DNA from: Streptomyces halstedii
GTDB taxonomy: Bacteria; Actinomycetota; Actinomycetes; Streptomycetales; Streptomycetaceae
Direction of reading: 5' to 3'
Assembly: GCA_000720535.1 (NCBI GenBank)
Contig: JOAZ01000009.1
Location: forward strand, 124,001 to 188,000
Length of the DNA: 64,000 nt
A program made the position numbers and the translations under genes. Shown one piece after another: positions 1-9,178 of this stretch. Position 1 is the first letter of the stretch. Each line of letters begins with the position of its first letter. The notes beneath the pieces were generated by a model that did no database searches, was not told the origin of the DNA, and was given only the letters and a program-made list of their open reading frames with translations.

Positions 1-1
1 A

Positions 2-136
2 TGGCTGCTGTACGACCAGCAGTCGCCCTCGGCGTCGGGGGGACGCGGGCTGGGGCAGGCCAGGATCTACACGGCGGACGGGCAGTTGGCCATCACGGTG
101 ATCCAGGAGGGTGTGGTCCGAATCCCGAGGAGCTGA
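2..136 (+). CDS. tesB: Acyl-CoA thioesterase II, C-terminal fragment (partial)
   Basis: Only the last 44 codons are in the window; the gene begins upstream. The reading frame starting at base 2 gives WLLYDQQSPSASGGRG followed by ARIYTADGQL and VIQEGVVRI, then TGA. This is the usual C-terminal end of the double-hotdog TesB-type acyl-CoA thioesterases, which hydrolyse acyl-CoAs to free acid and CoA. The conserved D-Q-x-S segment of the second hotdog is visible. No full-length comparison is possible. Confidence 0.75.
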   Translation, partial: WLLYDQQSPSASGGRGLGQARIYTADGQLAITVIQEGVVRIPRS

Positions 137-285
137 ACGGCTGAGGCCGGGCCTCCTCGCGCCCGGAGCGGCCCGCGCGCCCCCGTGCGCCCGCGCACCC
201 CTTCTGGCTTGCCACTGCCGCGTTCGCGCCCTCGGGCACGGGTAAGTACCTCGGCGCCCACCCCACCGCCCCGAGGAGCCCCGTC

Positions 286-1506
286 ATGTCCCGGCAGTCC
301 TCCCCGATCGTGCTCGACCCCGCGGCAGGCGACGCCGACGCGGAACACCGGCTGTTACGCGCCCAGGGGCCCGCCGCCCGTATCGACATCCTCGGCGTGC
401 CCGCCTGGTCCGTGACGGATCCGTTCCTGCTCAAGGAGTTGCTCACCAGCCCCGACGTGTCCAAGGACGGGCGACGGCACTGGCCGGGCTTCGGCGCGGC
501 CCTGGAGAGCTGGCCGCTGGCGCTCTGGGTCGCCGCCACCAACATGTTCACCGCCTACGGGGGCGACCACCGCCGGCTGCGCCGCATCATCGCGCCCGCG
601 TTCAGCGCCCGGCGGATCACCGCGTTAGGGCCGGCGGTCGAGGAGATCGCGACCCGGCTCGCCGACGACCTGGAGACCACCCCGGCGGGGGCGGTCACCG
701 ATCTGCGGGAGCGGTACGCCGTGCCCCTGCCCATCGCCGTCATCGGCCGTCTGATGGGGGTGCCGGAGGACCAGCGGGTCGAGTTCCGCACACTGGTCGA
801 CGGCGTGTTCGACACCCTGCTCTCCCCCCAGGAGGCCGCCTCCAACACCCACGCGCTGTACGCGATGCTGGAGGAGCTCATCGCCGCCAAGCGGGCCGGG
901 CCCGGTGACGACCTGGCCTCGGCACTGGTCACGATGCGCGACGAGGACGGCGGATCGGCCCTGGCCGAGGAGGAGTTGCGCGACACGCTCCTCCTGATGA
1001 TCAACGCCGGGTACGAGACCACCGTCAACCTGATCGACCAGGCCGTCACCACCCTGCTGACCCGGCCGGAACAGCTCCTCCACGTCAGGGCGGGACGGGC
1101 CGAGTGGGCCGACGTGGTGGAGGAGACACTGCGTCACGAACCGCCCGTCAAGCATCTGCCGCTGCGCTTCGCCGTCCGCGACATCCCGCTGCCGGACGGG
1201 CAGACGATACGCGAGGGCGAGGCGATCCTCGCGTCGTACGCCGCCGCCAACCGCCACCCGGACTGGCACGGCTCCCCGGACGATTTCGACGTCACCCGCC
1301 TCACCAAGGACCATCTCGCCTTCGGCCACGGCATCCACTTCTGCCTCGGCGCCGCACTGGCCAGGCTGGAGGGCGAGATCGCGCTCCGCGTCCTGCTCGA
1401 CCGCTTCCCGGACGCAGAACTTGCCTCCGAGGAAGGGGGGTTGCGGCCGCTGCCGTCGCTGATCAGCAACGGTCACCGCGCGCTTCCGGTCCGCCTGCGA
1501 CCGTAG
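286..1506 (+). CDS. Cytochrome P450
   Basis: A 406-residue soluble bacterial P450, a haem-thiolate monooxygenase that takes electrons from ferredoxin. Visible motifs are the I-helix oxygen-activation segment AGYETT, the K-helix ExxR in EETLRHEPP, and the haem-binding loop FGHGIHFCLG with Cys353 as axial ligand. Length is typical for class I bacterial P450s. The ATG at 286 follows a GAGGAG ribosome-binding site. No ferredoxin or reductase gene lies next to it, so redox partners must be encoded elsewhere. The substrate cannot be read from the sequence; it resembles the CYP107/CYP105-type Streptomyces enzymes. Confidence 0.93.
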   Translation: MSRQSSPIVLDPAAGDADAEHRLLRAQGPAARIDILGVPAWSVTDPFLLKELLTSPDVSKDGRRHWPGFGAALESWPLALWVAATNMFTAYGGDHRRLRRIIAPAFSARRITALGPAVEEIATRLADDLETTPAGAVTDLRERYAVPLPIAVIGRLMGVPEDQRVEFRTLVDGVFDTLLSPQEAASNTHALYAMLEELIAAKRAGPGDDLASALVTMRDEDGGSALAEEELRDTLLLMINAGYETTVNLIDQAVTTLLTRPEQLLHVRAGRAEWADVVEETLRHEPPVKHLPLRFAVRDIPLPDGQTIREGEAILASYAAANRHPDWHGSPDDFDVTRLTKDHLAFGHGIHFCLGAALARLEGEIALRVLLDRFPDAELASEEGGLRPLPSLISNGHRALPVRLRP

Positions 1507-1534
1507 CGGCCCGAAGCCGGCGCCTCCCGCAGCC

Positions 1535-2689
1535 TCAGCCGAGGCCGGCGAAGAACTCGCGTACGTCCTCGACCAGCAGTCCCGGCTGCTCCAGGGAGAG
1601 GAAGTTGCCGCCGCGCTCGAACTCGGTCCAGCGCACCACGTGGTGGTCCCGCTCCGCGAACCGGCGGACGGCGACGTCGGACGGCAGCGCGACCGCCACC
1701 GCGGTGGGCACGGTGCCGCGCTCCTTGGGTGCCCAGGCGCCCGGGTCGTGGGCCATCTCGTAGTACAGGTGGGCCGACGAGCCCGCCGTCCCGGTGAACC
1801 AGTACACGCTGACGTTCGTCAGCAGGGTGTCGCGGTCCACCGCGTCCTCGGGCAGTTCCTTCTCCGGGTCCGTCCATTCCTTGAACTTCTCGACGATCCA
1901 GGCGAGTTGACCCACCGGTGAGTCGTGCAGGCCGAAGGCCAGGGTGTCGGGGCGGGTTGACTGGATGACGTTGAAGCCCATCTTGTCGTCGCGGAACGTC
2001 TGGAGCCGCTCCAGCCGGGCCTGCTCACCCTCGGTGAGACCGGCGAAGTCGGCGGGGTCCTCCGACGGGAAGGTGACCAGCCCGTTCACATGGACACCGC
2101 ACACCCGGTCGGGGGCGAGTCGGCCCATCTCGGCCGCGGTCCAGGCGCCGCCGCCGTTGCCCTGGACGCCGTAACGCCCGTAGCCGAGGCGGGACATGAG
2201 GGTGGTGAACGCCGCCGCGATCCGGCCGGTGTTCCAGCCGGCCGAGGAGAGCGGGCCGGAGAACCCGACCCCGGGCGTGGAGGTGACGACGACGTGGAAG
2301 TCACGTGCGAGCGGCTCGATCACCTCGATGAACTGGACGAACGAGCCCGGCCAGTCGTGGATCAGCAGCAGCGGGGTGGCGTCCGCCTTCGGCGACCGGA
2401 CGTGTACGAAGTGGATGTCCTGGCCGTCGATCTCGGTGACGTACTGCGGGAACGCGTTCAGCTGGGCCTCGGCCTCGCGCCAGTCGAACCCGTCCGCCCA
2501 GTACTCGGCCAGGCCCCGCAGATAGTCGGCGGGCACCCCGCGCGACCAGTCCTCGGCCCCGGGGACACCGGCGCTCCAGCGGGTACGGGCCAGGCGGTGG
2601 CGCAGGTCGTCCAGATCGGCCTGCGGGATCTCGACCCGGAAGGGCCGGACGGACGTGTCTGCGGCTGCGGTGGTGCTGCGCTTCTCCAT
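1535..2689 (-). CDS. Epoxide hydrolase-like alpha/beta-hydrolase lacking catalytic residues
   Basis: A 384-residue protein with the N-terminal EHN domain (about 15-125) and an alpha/beta-hydrolase core of the microsomal epoxide hydrolase type. The oxyanion motif HGWPGSF is present as HDWPGSF (111-117), and the YWFTGTAGSSAHLYYE segment with a lid tyrosine is kept. The nucleophile elbow, normally Q-G-G-D-W-G, reads QGNGGGAW (176-183), so the aspartate nucleophile is absent. The C-terminal catalytic histidine in GGHF is replaced in GGNF (Asn362). Fold assignment is firm; classical epoxide hydrolysis by an Asp-His mechanism looks impossible. It is divergent from the WYL regulator, 63 bp away, and probably controlled by it. 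Confidence 0.85.
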   Translation of the reverse strand: MEKRSTTAAADTSVRPFRVEIPQADLDDLRHRLARTRWSAGVPGAEDWSRGVPADYLRGLAEYWADGFDWREAEAQLNAFPQYVTEIDGQDIHFVHVRSPKADATPLLLIHDWPGSFVQFIEVIEPLARDFHVVVTSTPGVGFSGPLSSAGWNTGRIAAAFTTLMSRLGYGRYGVQGNGGGAWTAAEMGRLAPDRVCGVHVNGLVTFPSEDPADFAGLTEGEQARLERLQTFRDDKMGFNVIQSTRPDTLAFGLHDSPVGQLAWIVEKFKEWTDPEKELPEDAVDRDTLLTNVSVYWFTGTAGSSAHLYYEMAHDPGAWAPKERGTVPTAVAVALPSDVAVRRFAERDHHVVRWTEFERGGNFLSLEQPGLLVEDVREFFAGLG

Positions 2690-2711
2690 GAGGAAGACTC
2701 TAGGATCGATA

Positions 2712-2730
2712 TAGGCACGTTACGTTCCTA
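2712..2730. promoter_or_regulatory. Palindromic operator in the divergent promoter of the EH-like gene and WYL regulator
   Basis: The 63-bp gap contains TAGGCACGTTACGTTCCTA, a 19-bp near-perfect palindrome (outer TAGG/CCTA and inner ACGT/ACGT arms all match). Its position between divergent starts suggests it is the binding site of the adjacent WYL regulator; this is inference. Confidence 0.55.
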
Positions 2731-2752
2731 AAGAACCGTCAGGCTGCTCCCC

Positions 2753-3802
2753 ATGCTGGAAACCTCCGCACGACTCCTGCGCCTGCTGACCCTGCTCCAG
2801 TCGCCCCGCGCGTGGCCGGGGACCGAGCTGGCCGACCGGCTCGGTGTCAGCGGCCGCACCGTCCGCAACGACATCGAGCGGCTGCGCACGCTCGGCTACC
2901 CGGTCGACGCCACCCGTGGATCCGCCGGGGGCTACCGGCTGGCGGCCGGCAGCGCCATGCCTCCGCTGCTCCTGGAGGACGACGAGGCCGTGGCGGTGAC
3001 GCTGGCCGTGCGCACGGTCGCCCAGAGCTCCATGGCCGGGACGGAGGAGACCTCGCTGCGTGCCCTGGCCAAGCTGGAGCAGGTGCTTCCGGCCCGGCTG
3101 CGCCGACGGGTGAAGGCGCTCCAGGAGTACACGGCGCCGGTGCCCGCCGACCGTCCGGGCCCGACGGTGGACACGGACCTGCTGATGACACTGACCGCGG
3201 CCTGCCGCGACCACGAACGGCTGCGGCTGGACTACCGCGACCACGCGGGGGCGTCCACCCGGCGGCTGGTGGAACCCCAGCGCGTCGTCAACTGGGGCCG
3301 CCGCTGGTATCTGGTGGCCTGGGACGTGGACCGGGACGACTGGCGCACGTTCCGCGCGGACCGGATCACCCCGCGCACGCCCGCGGGCCCGCGCTTCGCG
3401 CCGCGCGGGGACCCGGAGGGCGACGCGGCCGCGTACGTCGCCGGGAAGGTCTCGGCCGCGGCCTGGCGCCACCACACCCGGGTGACGGTGCACGCCCCCG
3501 CGGCCACGGTGCTGGAGCGGATCAACCCGGCGGTGGGCGTGGTGGAGGCGGTGGACGGGCGGACGTGTGTGCTGGTCACCGGCGCCGACACGCTGGAAAG
3601 CCTCGCCGTCCACCTGTCCGTGCTCGGGTGCGACTTCACGGTGACGGAACCTCCCGAGCTGGTGGCGTACCTGCGGGAGCTGGCGGGGCGCTATGCCCGC
3701 TCCACGCCCGCGGCCGCCCCCTTGGCACCGGGTGCGGGCGCACCGGCACCGGTGGCCGGATCTCCGGACGAGGGGAGCAGCCCGGCCGCGTGCAGCAGGT
3801 AG
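2753..3802 (+). CDS. HTH/WYL-domain transcriptional regulator (YafY-like)
   Basis: A 349-residue DNA-binding regulator. Residues 1-65 form a DeoR/HTH_11-type winged helix (MLETSARLLRLLTLLQ, then ELADRLGVSGRTVRNDIERL). The middle carries a WYL domain with the YRDHAGASTRRLVEPQRVV and GRRWYLVAWD segments, followed by a WCX-type C-terminal domain. WYL domains bind ligands such as nucleotides or nucleic acids. The C-terminal tail from about residue 313 is Ala/Pro/Gly-rich and overlaps the end of the convergent phosphatase-like gene by 112 bp. It probably represses or activates the divergent epoxide-hydrolase-like gene and itself. Confidence 0.9.
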   Translation: MLETSARLLRLLTLLQSPRAWPGTELADRLGVSGRTVRNDIERLRTLGYPVDATRGSAGGYRLAAGSAMPPLLLEDDEAVAVTLAVRTVAQSSMAGTEETSLRALAKLEQVLPARLRRRVKALQEYTAPVPADRPGPTVDTDLLMTLTAACRDHERLRLDYRDHAGASTRRLVEPQRVVNWGRRWYLVAWDVDRDDWRTFRADRITPRTPAGPRFAPRGDPEGDAAAYVAGKVSAAAWRHHTRVTVHAPAATVLERINPAVGVVEAVDGRTCVLVTGADTLESLAVHLSVLGCDFTVTEPPELVAYLRELAGRYARSTPAAAPLAPGAGAPAPVAGSPDEGSSPAACSR

Positions 3803-4551
3803 TCCGTCATCGGGTCGTAGAAGCGCGGGTCGGTGACGTGGTCGTCGAGCGGGACGGTGACCTGGAGGGTGCCCTCCGCCTCTCCGAGGAACAGCGCGGG
3901 GTCGTTGCAGTCCGCGTACCCGAGGGAGTCGAGCCCGCGCTGCCCGGCGCAGCCGGCCCACCCGTGGTCCGCGACGACCAGGTCCGGCAGCGGGCGGCCC
4001 TCGCGCTCCAGGCCGTCCAGGATCGCGGCCATCGGCGCCGGTGAGTGGGTGTGCCAGAGGGAGGCCCCCCGCTCCAGCACGGCCACGTCCGCGAACTGGA
4101 AGACCATGCACTCGTCGGCCACCAGCCCGCCGGGGATCCGCACGATCTCGCAGCCGGCGGCCCGCAGCGCCTCGGCCGTCCTGCGGTGCACGTCGAGCAG
4201 CCCGCCGGGGTGCCCGGTCGCGAACAGCACCCGCTCCCGGCCCTCGGCCGCCTGCCGGAGCCGGGCCGCCATCCGGTCCAGGGCGTCCACGGTCAGCTCG
4301 GGGTCGATGGTGTCCTGGCCCTGCCGGTGCTCGGGGTCGTCGTTCACCCCGCATCTCTCCGCCATCACCGCCAGGACGTCCTGCTCGTCGCGCCACCGGT
4401 CACCGAGTTCGAGCCCCAGCCAGAAGTGGCGGTCGCCGTTGGCGAGCCTGCGGTAGTGGTCGAGGTTGTTGTCCCGGGGGGTGGCGACGTCGCCCGCGAT
4501 ACGGGTACGGACGAGGTGCTCGACAAGAGTGGCGCGGCTGGGTATCGGCAT
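3691..4551 (-). CDS. Phosphatase-like protein conserved in Streptomyces
   Basis: A 286-residue protein of the family generally labelled phosphatase in streptomycetes. I recognise the family rather than a defined catalytic motif. Conserved-looking segments include DNNLDHYRRLANGDRHFWLGLELG, the ATGHPGGLL loop, SPAPMAAILDGLE and VADHGWAGCAGQRG. I start it at the ATG of MPIPSRATLVEHLV, because the open frame runs upstream into the antisense of the TetR gene without any protein-like sequence. The C-terminal 25 residues are low-complexity Gly/Ala/Pro, overlapping the WYL gene tail-to-tail. Function is unproven. Confidence 0.75.
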   Translation of the reverse strand: MPIPSRATLVEHLVRTRIAGDVATPRDNNLDHYRRLANGDRHFWLGLELGDRWRDEQDVLAVMAERCGVNDDPEHRQGQDTIDPELTVDALDRMAARLRQAAEGRERVLFATGHPGGLLDVHRRTAEALRAAGCEIVRIPGGLVADECMVFQFADVAVLERGASLWHTHSPAPMAAILDGLEREGRPLPDLVVADHGWAGCAGQRGLDSLGYADCNDPALFLGEAEGTLQVTVPLDDHVTDPRFYDPMTDYLLHAAGLLPSSGDPATGAGAPAPGAKGAAAGVERA

Positions 4552-4624
4552 GCGCCCATTGTGCCGCCGCGAACGCGCTGTGTGCCTGGTGTCCCGGATG
4601 TCGGGAAAGGGCGCGGGAGGGGGG

Positions 4625-4715
4625 CCGGCAGTCCCCGGACAGATGCCGGAACCGGATCGGCGGGGGTCCGGCAGCCCCCCGGACGGATGCCGGAACCGGA
4701 TCGGCGGGGGTCCGG
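4625..4715. repeat. Two tandem copies of a 43-44 bp unit
   Basis: Two near-identical units (starting at about 4625 and 4668) share the core ATGCCGGAACCGGATCGG and end in CGGGGGTCCGG. They differ by one base insertion and two substitutions. They lie in the short gap between the phosphatase-like and TetR genes. Confidence 0.85.
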
Positions 4716-4724
4716 GGTCGCCGT

Positions 4725-5369
4725 TCAGTCGTCCTGGGCCGCCGCCTCGAAGGCGCCCCGGGCGAGGCGGTGCAGCAGGGAGGCGGTGGCCGCTCGGCCG
4801 GGCAGCGCTTCGGGCCGGGCCATGTGCGGGGTGGAGTTCAGCAGGCCGAACACCGCGTGGACGGTGACGCGCGCCTCGTTGTCCCCGAGGGTCGGGTACA
4901 GGGCGCGCACCGCCTCGACCCAGACCTCGACGTACTGCCGCTGGAGGCGCCGCACCCGTTTGCGGTCGGTGTCGCGCAGCCGGTCCAGCTCGCGGTCGTG
5001 GAGGGTGATCAGGGGGCGGTCGTCGAGGGCGAAGTCGATGTGGCCCTCGATGAGCGCGTCCAGGAGGGCTTCCGGGGAGCTGTCGGGCGAGGCCCGCTCC
5101 TCGCTCACCCGCAGTCTGCCGCCGTCGAGGAGGCGCTCGCTGATGCCGACGAGCAGTTCGGCGAGCATGGCGTCCTTGCCGGGGAAGTGGCGGTAGAGCC
5201 CCGGACCGCTGATGCCGACCGCGGCCCCTATCTCGTCGACGCCGACCCCGTGGAAGCCGCGCTCGGCGAAGAGGCGCGCGGCCTCCTTCAGGATCTGCTC
5301 GCGGCGGGTGGGTGCCGCGACGCGGGAGATGGCGCGGGCGGCGGCGCGGTCGGCGGCATGGGTGCTCAT
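4725..5369 (-). CDS. TetR-family regulator of the leucine-degradation operon
   Basis: A 214-residue TetR/AcrR regulator. The N-terminal helix-turn-helix (about 20-65) reads RREQILKEAARLFAERGFHGVGVDEIG and VGISGPGLYRHFPGKDAMLAELL, which is canonical. The C-terminal part is the variable ligand-binding dimerisation domain. It is divergent from the acyl-CoA carboxylase operon, with two operator-like palindromes in the gap. The likely role is repression of that operon, relieved by an acyl-CoA intermediate. The ATG has no obvious ribosome-binding site, so the transcript may be leaderless. Confidence 0.9.
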   Translation of the reverse strand: MSTHAADRAAARAISRVAAPTRREQILKEAARLFAERGFHGVGVDEIGAAVGISGPGLYRHFPGKDAMLAELLVGISERLLDGGRLRVSEERASPDSSPEALLDALIEGHIDFALDDRPLITLHDRELDRLRDTDRKRVRRLQRQYVEVWVEAVRALYPTLGDNEARVTVHAVFGLLNSTPHMARPEALPGRAATASLLHRLARGAFEAAAQDD

Positions 5370-5390
5370 GGAGATTCATTCTAGACAGTG

Positions 5391-5436
5391 GCGTTAGCGC
5401 TCGTTAACCTGAAGCCATGCGTTAACGCTCATTAAC
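5391..5436. promoter_or_regulatory. Twin TetR operators upstream of the liu-type operon
   Basis: Two copies of a palindrome-like 18-mer, GCGTTAGCGCTCGTTAAC (5391-5408) and GCGTTAACGCTCATTAAC (5419-5436), lie 28 bp apart between divergent genes. Each contains GTTAA...TTAAC dyad arms. Direct repetition at this position strongly suggests binding by the neighbouring TetR protein. Confidence 0.7.
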
Positions 5437-5499
5437 AACGGCTCATCAGCCACAGCACGCTCATCCACTACTGCGGTACGGGCAAGGGGGCTCACCACG

Positions 5500-7116
5500 A
5501 TGCAGCAGGCACCGGTCCTGGCGAGCGCGGCGGATCCCGCCTCGGAGGCCTGGCGGGCCAACGAGGCGGCGCACCACACGCTCGCCGAGGAGCTGCGCAC
5601 GCGGCTCGCCACGGCACGGCTCGGCGGGGGTGAGAAGGCCCGCGCCCGGCATGTGGCGCGCGGCAAGCTGCTGCCCCGGGAGCGGGTGGACACGCTGCTC
5701 GACCCGGGCTCCCCCTTCCTGGAGCTGGCCCCGCTGGCCGCCGAGGGGCTCTACGGGGGCGCCGCGCCGGCCGCCGGGGTGATCGCCGGGATCGGGCGGG
5801 TCAGCGGCCGTGAGTGCGTGATCGTCGCCAACGACGCCACCGTCAAGGGCGGCACGTACTACCCGATGACGGTGAAGAAGCACCTGCGGGCCCAGGAGGT
5901 GGCCCTGGAGAACCGGCTGCCCTGCCTGTATCTCGTGGATTCCGGCGGCGCCTTCCTCCCGATGCAGGACGAGGTCTTCCCCGACCGGGAGCACTTCGGC
6001 CGGATCTTCTACAACCAGGCCCGGATGTCCGGGGCGGGCATCCCGCAGATCGCGGCGGTGCTGGGGTCCTGCACGGCCGGCGGGGCCTATGTGCCCGCCA
6101 TGAGCGACGAGGCCGTCATCGTCCGCGGCCAGGGGACGATCTTCCTCGGCGGGCCGCCCCTGGTGAAGGCCGCCACCGGCGAGGTCGTCACGGCCGAGGA
6201 GCTGGGCGGCGGCGAGGTGCACTCACGTACGTCGGGGGTCACCGACCATCTCGCCGAGGACGACGCGCACGCGCTGCGGATCGTGCGGAACATCGTCGCC
6301 ACGCTGCCCGCCCGCGGCCCGCTCCCCTGGTCCGTCGAGCCCGCCGAGGAGCCCGCGGCCGACCCCGCCGGGCTGTACGGCGCGGTGCCCGTCGACTCGC
6401 GTACGCCCTACGACGTGCGGGAGGTCATCGCCCGGGTGGTGGACGGCTCGCGCTTCCAGGAGTTCAAGGCGGAGTACGGGCAGACGCTGATCACCGGCTT
6501 CGCGCGCGTCCACGGCCACCCGGTCGGCATCGTCGCCAACAACGGCATCCTGTTCTCCGAGTCCGCCCAGAAGGGCGCCCACTTCGTGGAGCTGTGCGAC
6601 CAGCGCGGCATCCCGCTCGTCTTCCTCCAGAACATCTCGGGCTTCATGGTCGGCCGGGACTACGAGGCCGGGGGCATCGCCAAGCACGGCGCCAAGATGG
6701 TGACGGCCGTGGCCTGCACCAGGGTGCCGAAGCTGACCGTCGTCGTCGGCGGGTCCTACGGCGCGGGCAACTACTCCATGTGCGGCCGGGCCTATTCGCC
6801 GCGGTTCCTGTGGATGTGGCCCAACGCCAAGATCTCCGTCATGGGCGGCGAGCAGGCCGCCTCGGTCCTGGCCACGGTCAAGCGGGACCAGATCGAAGGG
6901 CGCGGCGAGGAGTGGCCCGCCGAGGACGAGGAGGCCTTCAAGGCCCCGGTCCGCGCCCAGTACGAGGAGCAGGGCAACGCCTACTACGCCACCGCCCGGC
7001 TCTGGGACGACGGTGTGATCGACCCGATGGAGACCCGGCAGGTGCTGGGACTCGCCCTGACCGCCTGTGCCAACGCCCCGCTGGGTGACCCCCAGTTCGG
7101 CGTCTTCCGGATGTGA
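5500..7116 (+). CDS. accD1: Methylcrotonyl-CoA carboxylase beta (carboxyltransferase) subunit
   Basis: A 538-residue carboxyltransferase that moves CO2 from carboxybiotin to 3-methylcrotonyl-CoA in leucine degradation. Both crotonase-fold halves are present. The acyl-CoA half includes [39 protein letters not shown] and [16 protein letters not shown]. The biotin half includes [34 protein letters not shown] and [18 protein letters not shown] with its oxyanion Gly-Ala-Gly. The F-L-Q-N-I-S-G segment is characteristic of the MCC/geranyl-CoA branch rather than propionyl-CoA carboxylase. First gene of a four-gene operon, followed 13 bp later by the alpha subunit. Confidence 0.92.
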   Translation: MQQAPVLASAADPASEAWRANEAAHHTLAEELRTRLATARLGGGEKARARHVARGKLLPRERVDTLLDPGSPFLELAPLAAEGLYGGAAPAAGVIAGIGRVSGRECVIVANDATVKGGTYYPMTVKKHLRAQEVALENRLPCLYLVDSGGAFLPMQDEVFPDREHFGRIFYNQARMSGAGIPQIAAVLGSCTAGGAYVPAMSDEAVIVRGQGTIFLGGPPLVKAATGEVVTAEELGGGEVHSRTSGVTDHLAEDDAHALRIVRNIVATLPARGPLPWSVEPAEEPAADPAGLYGAVPVDSRTPYDVREVIARVVDGSRFQEFKAEYGQTLITGFARVHGHPVGIVANNGILFSESAQKGAHFVELCDQRGIPLVFLQNISGFMVGRDYEAGGIAKHGAKMVTAVACTRVPKLTVVVGGSYGAGNYSMCGRAYSPRFLWMWPNAKISVMGGEQAASVLATVKRDQIEGRGEEWPAEDEEAFKAPVRAQYEEQGNAYYATARLWDDGVIDPMETRQVLGLALTACANAPLGDPQFGVFRM

Positions 7117-7129
7117 GGTGAGGACCCCC

Positions 7130-9178
7130 GTGTTCAGCACTGTTCTGGTCGCCAACCGTGGCGAGATCGCGGTCCGGGTCATCCGGACCCTGCGGGAGCT
7201 CGGCGTGCGGTCCGTCGCCGTCTTCAGCGACGCGGACGCGGACGCCCGGCACGTCAAGGAGGCCGATACGGCGGTCCGGATCGGGCCCGCGCCCGCCGCC
7301 GGGAGCTATCTCTCCGTGGAGCGCGTCCTCGACGCGGCCCGCCGCGCCGGGGCCCAGGCCGTCCACCCGGGGTACGGCTTCCTCGCGGAGAACGCCCACT
7401 TCGCCCGTGCCTGCGAGGAGGCCGGACTGGTCTTCATCGGTCCGCCCGCCTCGGCCATCGCGCTGATGGGCGACAAGATCCGCGCCAAGGAGACGGTCGC
7501 CGCGGCCGGGGTGCCGGTGGTCCCCGGATCGTCCGGCAGCGGCCTCACCGACGGTCAACTGGCCGACGCCGCCCGCGAGATCGGCACCCCGGTGCTGCTG
7601 AAGCCCTCGGCGGGCGGAGGCGGCAAGGGCATGCGGCTGGTGCGTGACGAGACGCTGCTCGCCGACGAGATCGCGGCGGCGCGGCGTGAGGCCCGCGCCT
7701 CCTTCGGTGACGACACCCTGCTGGTGGAGCGGTGGATCGACCGGCCGCGTCACATCGAGATCCAGGTGCTGGCCGACGCGCACGGCCGGGTGGTGCACCT
7801 CGGTGAGCGGGAGTGCTCGCTCCAGCGCCGCCACCAGAAGATCATCGAGGAGGCGCCCTCGGTCCTGCTGGACGAGGAGACCCGGGCGGCGATGGGCGAG
7901 GCGGCCGTCCAGGCGGCCCGCTCCTGCGGGTACGTCGGCGCGGGCACGGTGGAGTTCATCGTGCCGGGCGCCGACCCCTCCGCGTACTACTTCATGGAGA
8001 TGAACACCCGCCTCCAGGTGGAGCACCCGGTCACCGAGCTGGTCACCGGCCTCGACCTGGTCGAGTGGCAGCTGCGGGTGGCCTCCGGGGAGCGTCTGCC
8101 CTACGCCCAGGAGGACATCACGCTCACCGGGCACGCCGTGGAGGCCCGGATCTGCGCCGAGGACCCGGCGCGCGGCTTCCTGCCCTCCGGCGGCACCGTG
8201 CTCACACTGTGTGAGCCGCAGGGCGGCGGGGTGCGGACGGACTCGGGGCTGAGCGAGGGCGTGCCGGTCGGCAGCGCCTACGACCCGATGCTGTCGAAGG
8301 TCATCGCTTACGGGCCGGACCGCGCCGCGGCGTTGCGCGGGCTGCGGGCGGCGCTGGCGGACACGGTGGTGCTGGGCGTCCCGACGAACGCCGGTTTCCT
8401 GCGGCGGCTGCTGGCCCATCCGGCGGTGGCCGCGGGTGACCTGGACACGGGCCTGGTGGAGCGGGAGGCGGAGTCGCTGGTGCCGGAGGGCGTACCCGAG
8501 GAGGTGTACGCGGCGGCGGCGCTGCTGCGGCAGCCGTTCCCGGCGGACGCGTCCGGCTGGACCGACCCGTTCTCGGTGCCGAGCGGCTGGCGCCTCGGCG
8601 GTACGCCCGCGCGGACCTTCCACCACCTGCGGGTGCCGGGCCACGACCCGGTGCGGGTCGGGGTGCGCCGGGGCCGGGGCGGCACGGCCGAGCTGGACTT
8701 CGGGCACGCCGGGGACCGGGAGGAGCCGGCGGACGCCTGCGGCCCCCTCCCCGCGCGGCCCGCTCCGGAGGGCTCACGTCTCGTGGAGGTGTCGGCCCGG
8801 CGGGTGACCGTGGAGCTCGACGGCCTCACCCACACGTTCAGCCGGGCGGACTCCCCGGACGGGGTCTGGCTCGGCCGGGACGGGGACACCTGGCACGTGC
8901 TGGACCACGACCCGGTCGAGGCCTCGCTGAGCGGCGCCGCCCGCTCCGGGGCGGACACGCTCGCCGCCCCCATGCCCGGCACGGTCACGGTGGTGAAGGT
9001 CGCCGTCGGGGAGGAGGTGGTGGCCGGACAGAGCCTGCTGGTGGTGGAGGCGATGAAGATGGAGCACGTCATCTCCGCCCCGCACGCCGGCATCGTCACC
9101 GAGCTGGACGTCACCGCAGGAGCCACCGTCGCCATGGACCAGGTCCTGGCCGTGGTCACCCCCGGGGAGGACGCATGA
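7130..9178 (+). CDS. accA1: Acyl-CoA (methylcrotonyl-CoA) carboxylase alpha subunit, biotin carboxylase-BCCP
   Basis: A 682-residue biotin-containing subunit. The start is GTG 7130 ([20 protein letters not shown]) behind a GAGGTGAGGA ribosome-binding site. Domains: biotin carboxylase N-domain 1-115, ATP-grasp about 116-330 with [12 protein letters not shown] and [15 protein letters not shown]-domain to about 450, linker, and a C-terminal biotinyl domain with EAMKMEH; the biotinylated lysine is residue 643. It carboxylates biotin with ATP and bicarbonate for the beta subunit. Its stop overlaps the next start by 4 nt (ATGA), indicating translational coupling. Confidence 0.93.
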   Translation: MFSTVLVANRGEIAVRVIRTLRELGVRSVAVFSDADADARHVKEADTAVRIGPAPAAGSYLSVERVLDAARRAGAQAVHPGYGFLAENAHFARACEEAGLVFIGPPASAIALMGDKIRAKETVAAAGVPVVPGSSGSGLTDGQLADAAREIGTPVLLKPSAGGGGKGMRLVRDETLLADEIAAARREARASFGDDTLLVERWIDRPRHIEIQVLADAHGRVVHLGERECSLQRRHQKIIEEAPSVLLDEETRAAMGEAAVQAARSCGYVGAGTVEFIVPGADPSAYYFMEMNTRLQVEHPVTELVTGLDLVEWQLRVASGERLPYAQEDITLTGHAVEARICAEDPARGFLPSGGTVLTLCEPQGGGVRTDSGLSEGVPVGSAYDPMLSKVIAYGPDRAAALRGLRAALADTVVLGVPTNAGFLRRLLAHPAVAAGDLDTGLVEREAESLVPEGVPEEVYAAAALLRQPFPADASGWTDPFSVPSGWRLGGTPARTFHHLRVPGHDPVRVGVRRGRGGTAELDFGHAGDREEPADACGPLPARPAPEGSRLVEVSARRVTVELDGLTHTFSRADSPDGVWLGRDGDTWHVLDHDPVEASLSGAARSGADTLAAPMPGTVTVVKVAVGEEVVAGQSLLVVEAMKMEHVISAPHAGIVTELDVTAGATVAMDQVLAVVTPGEDA

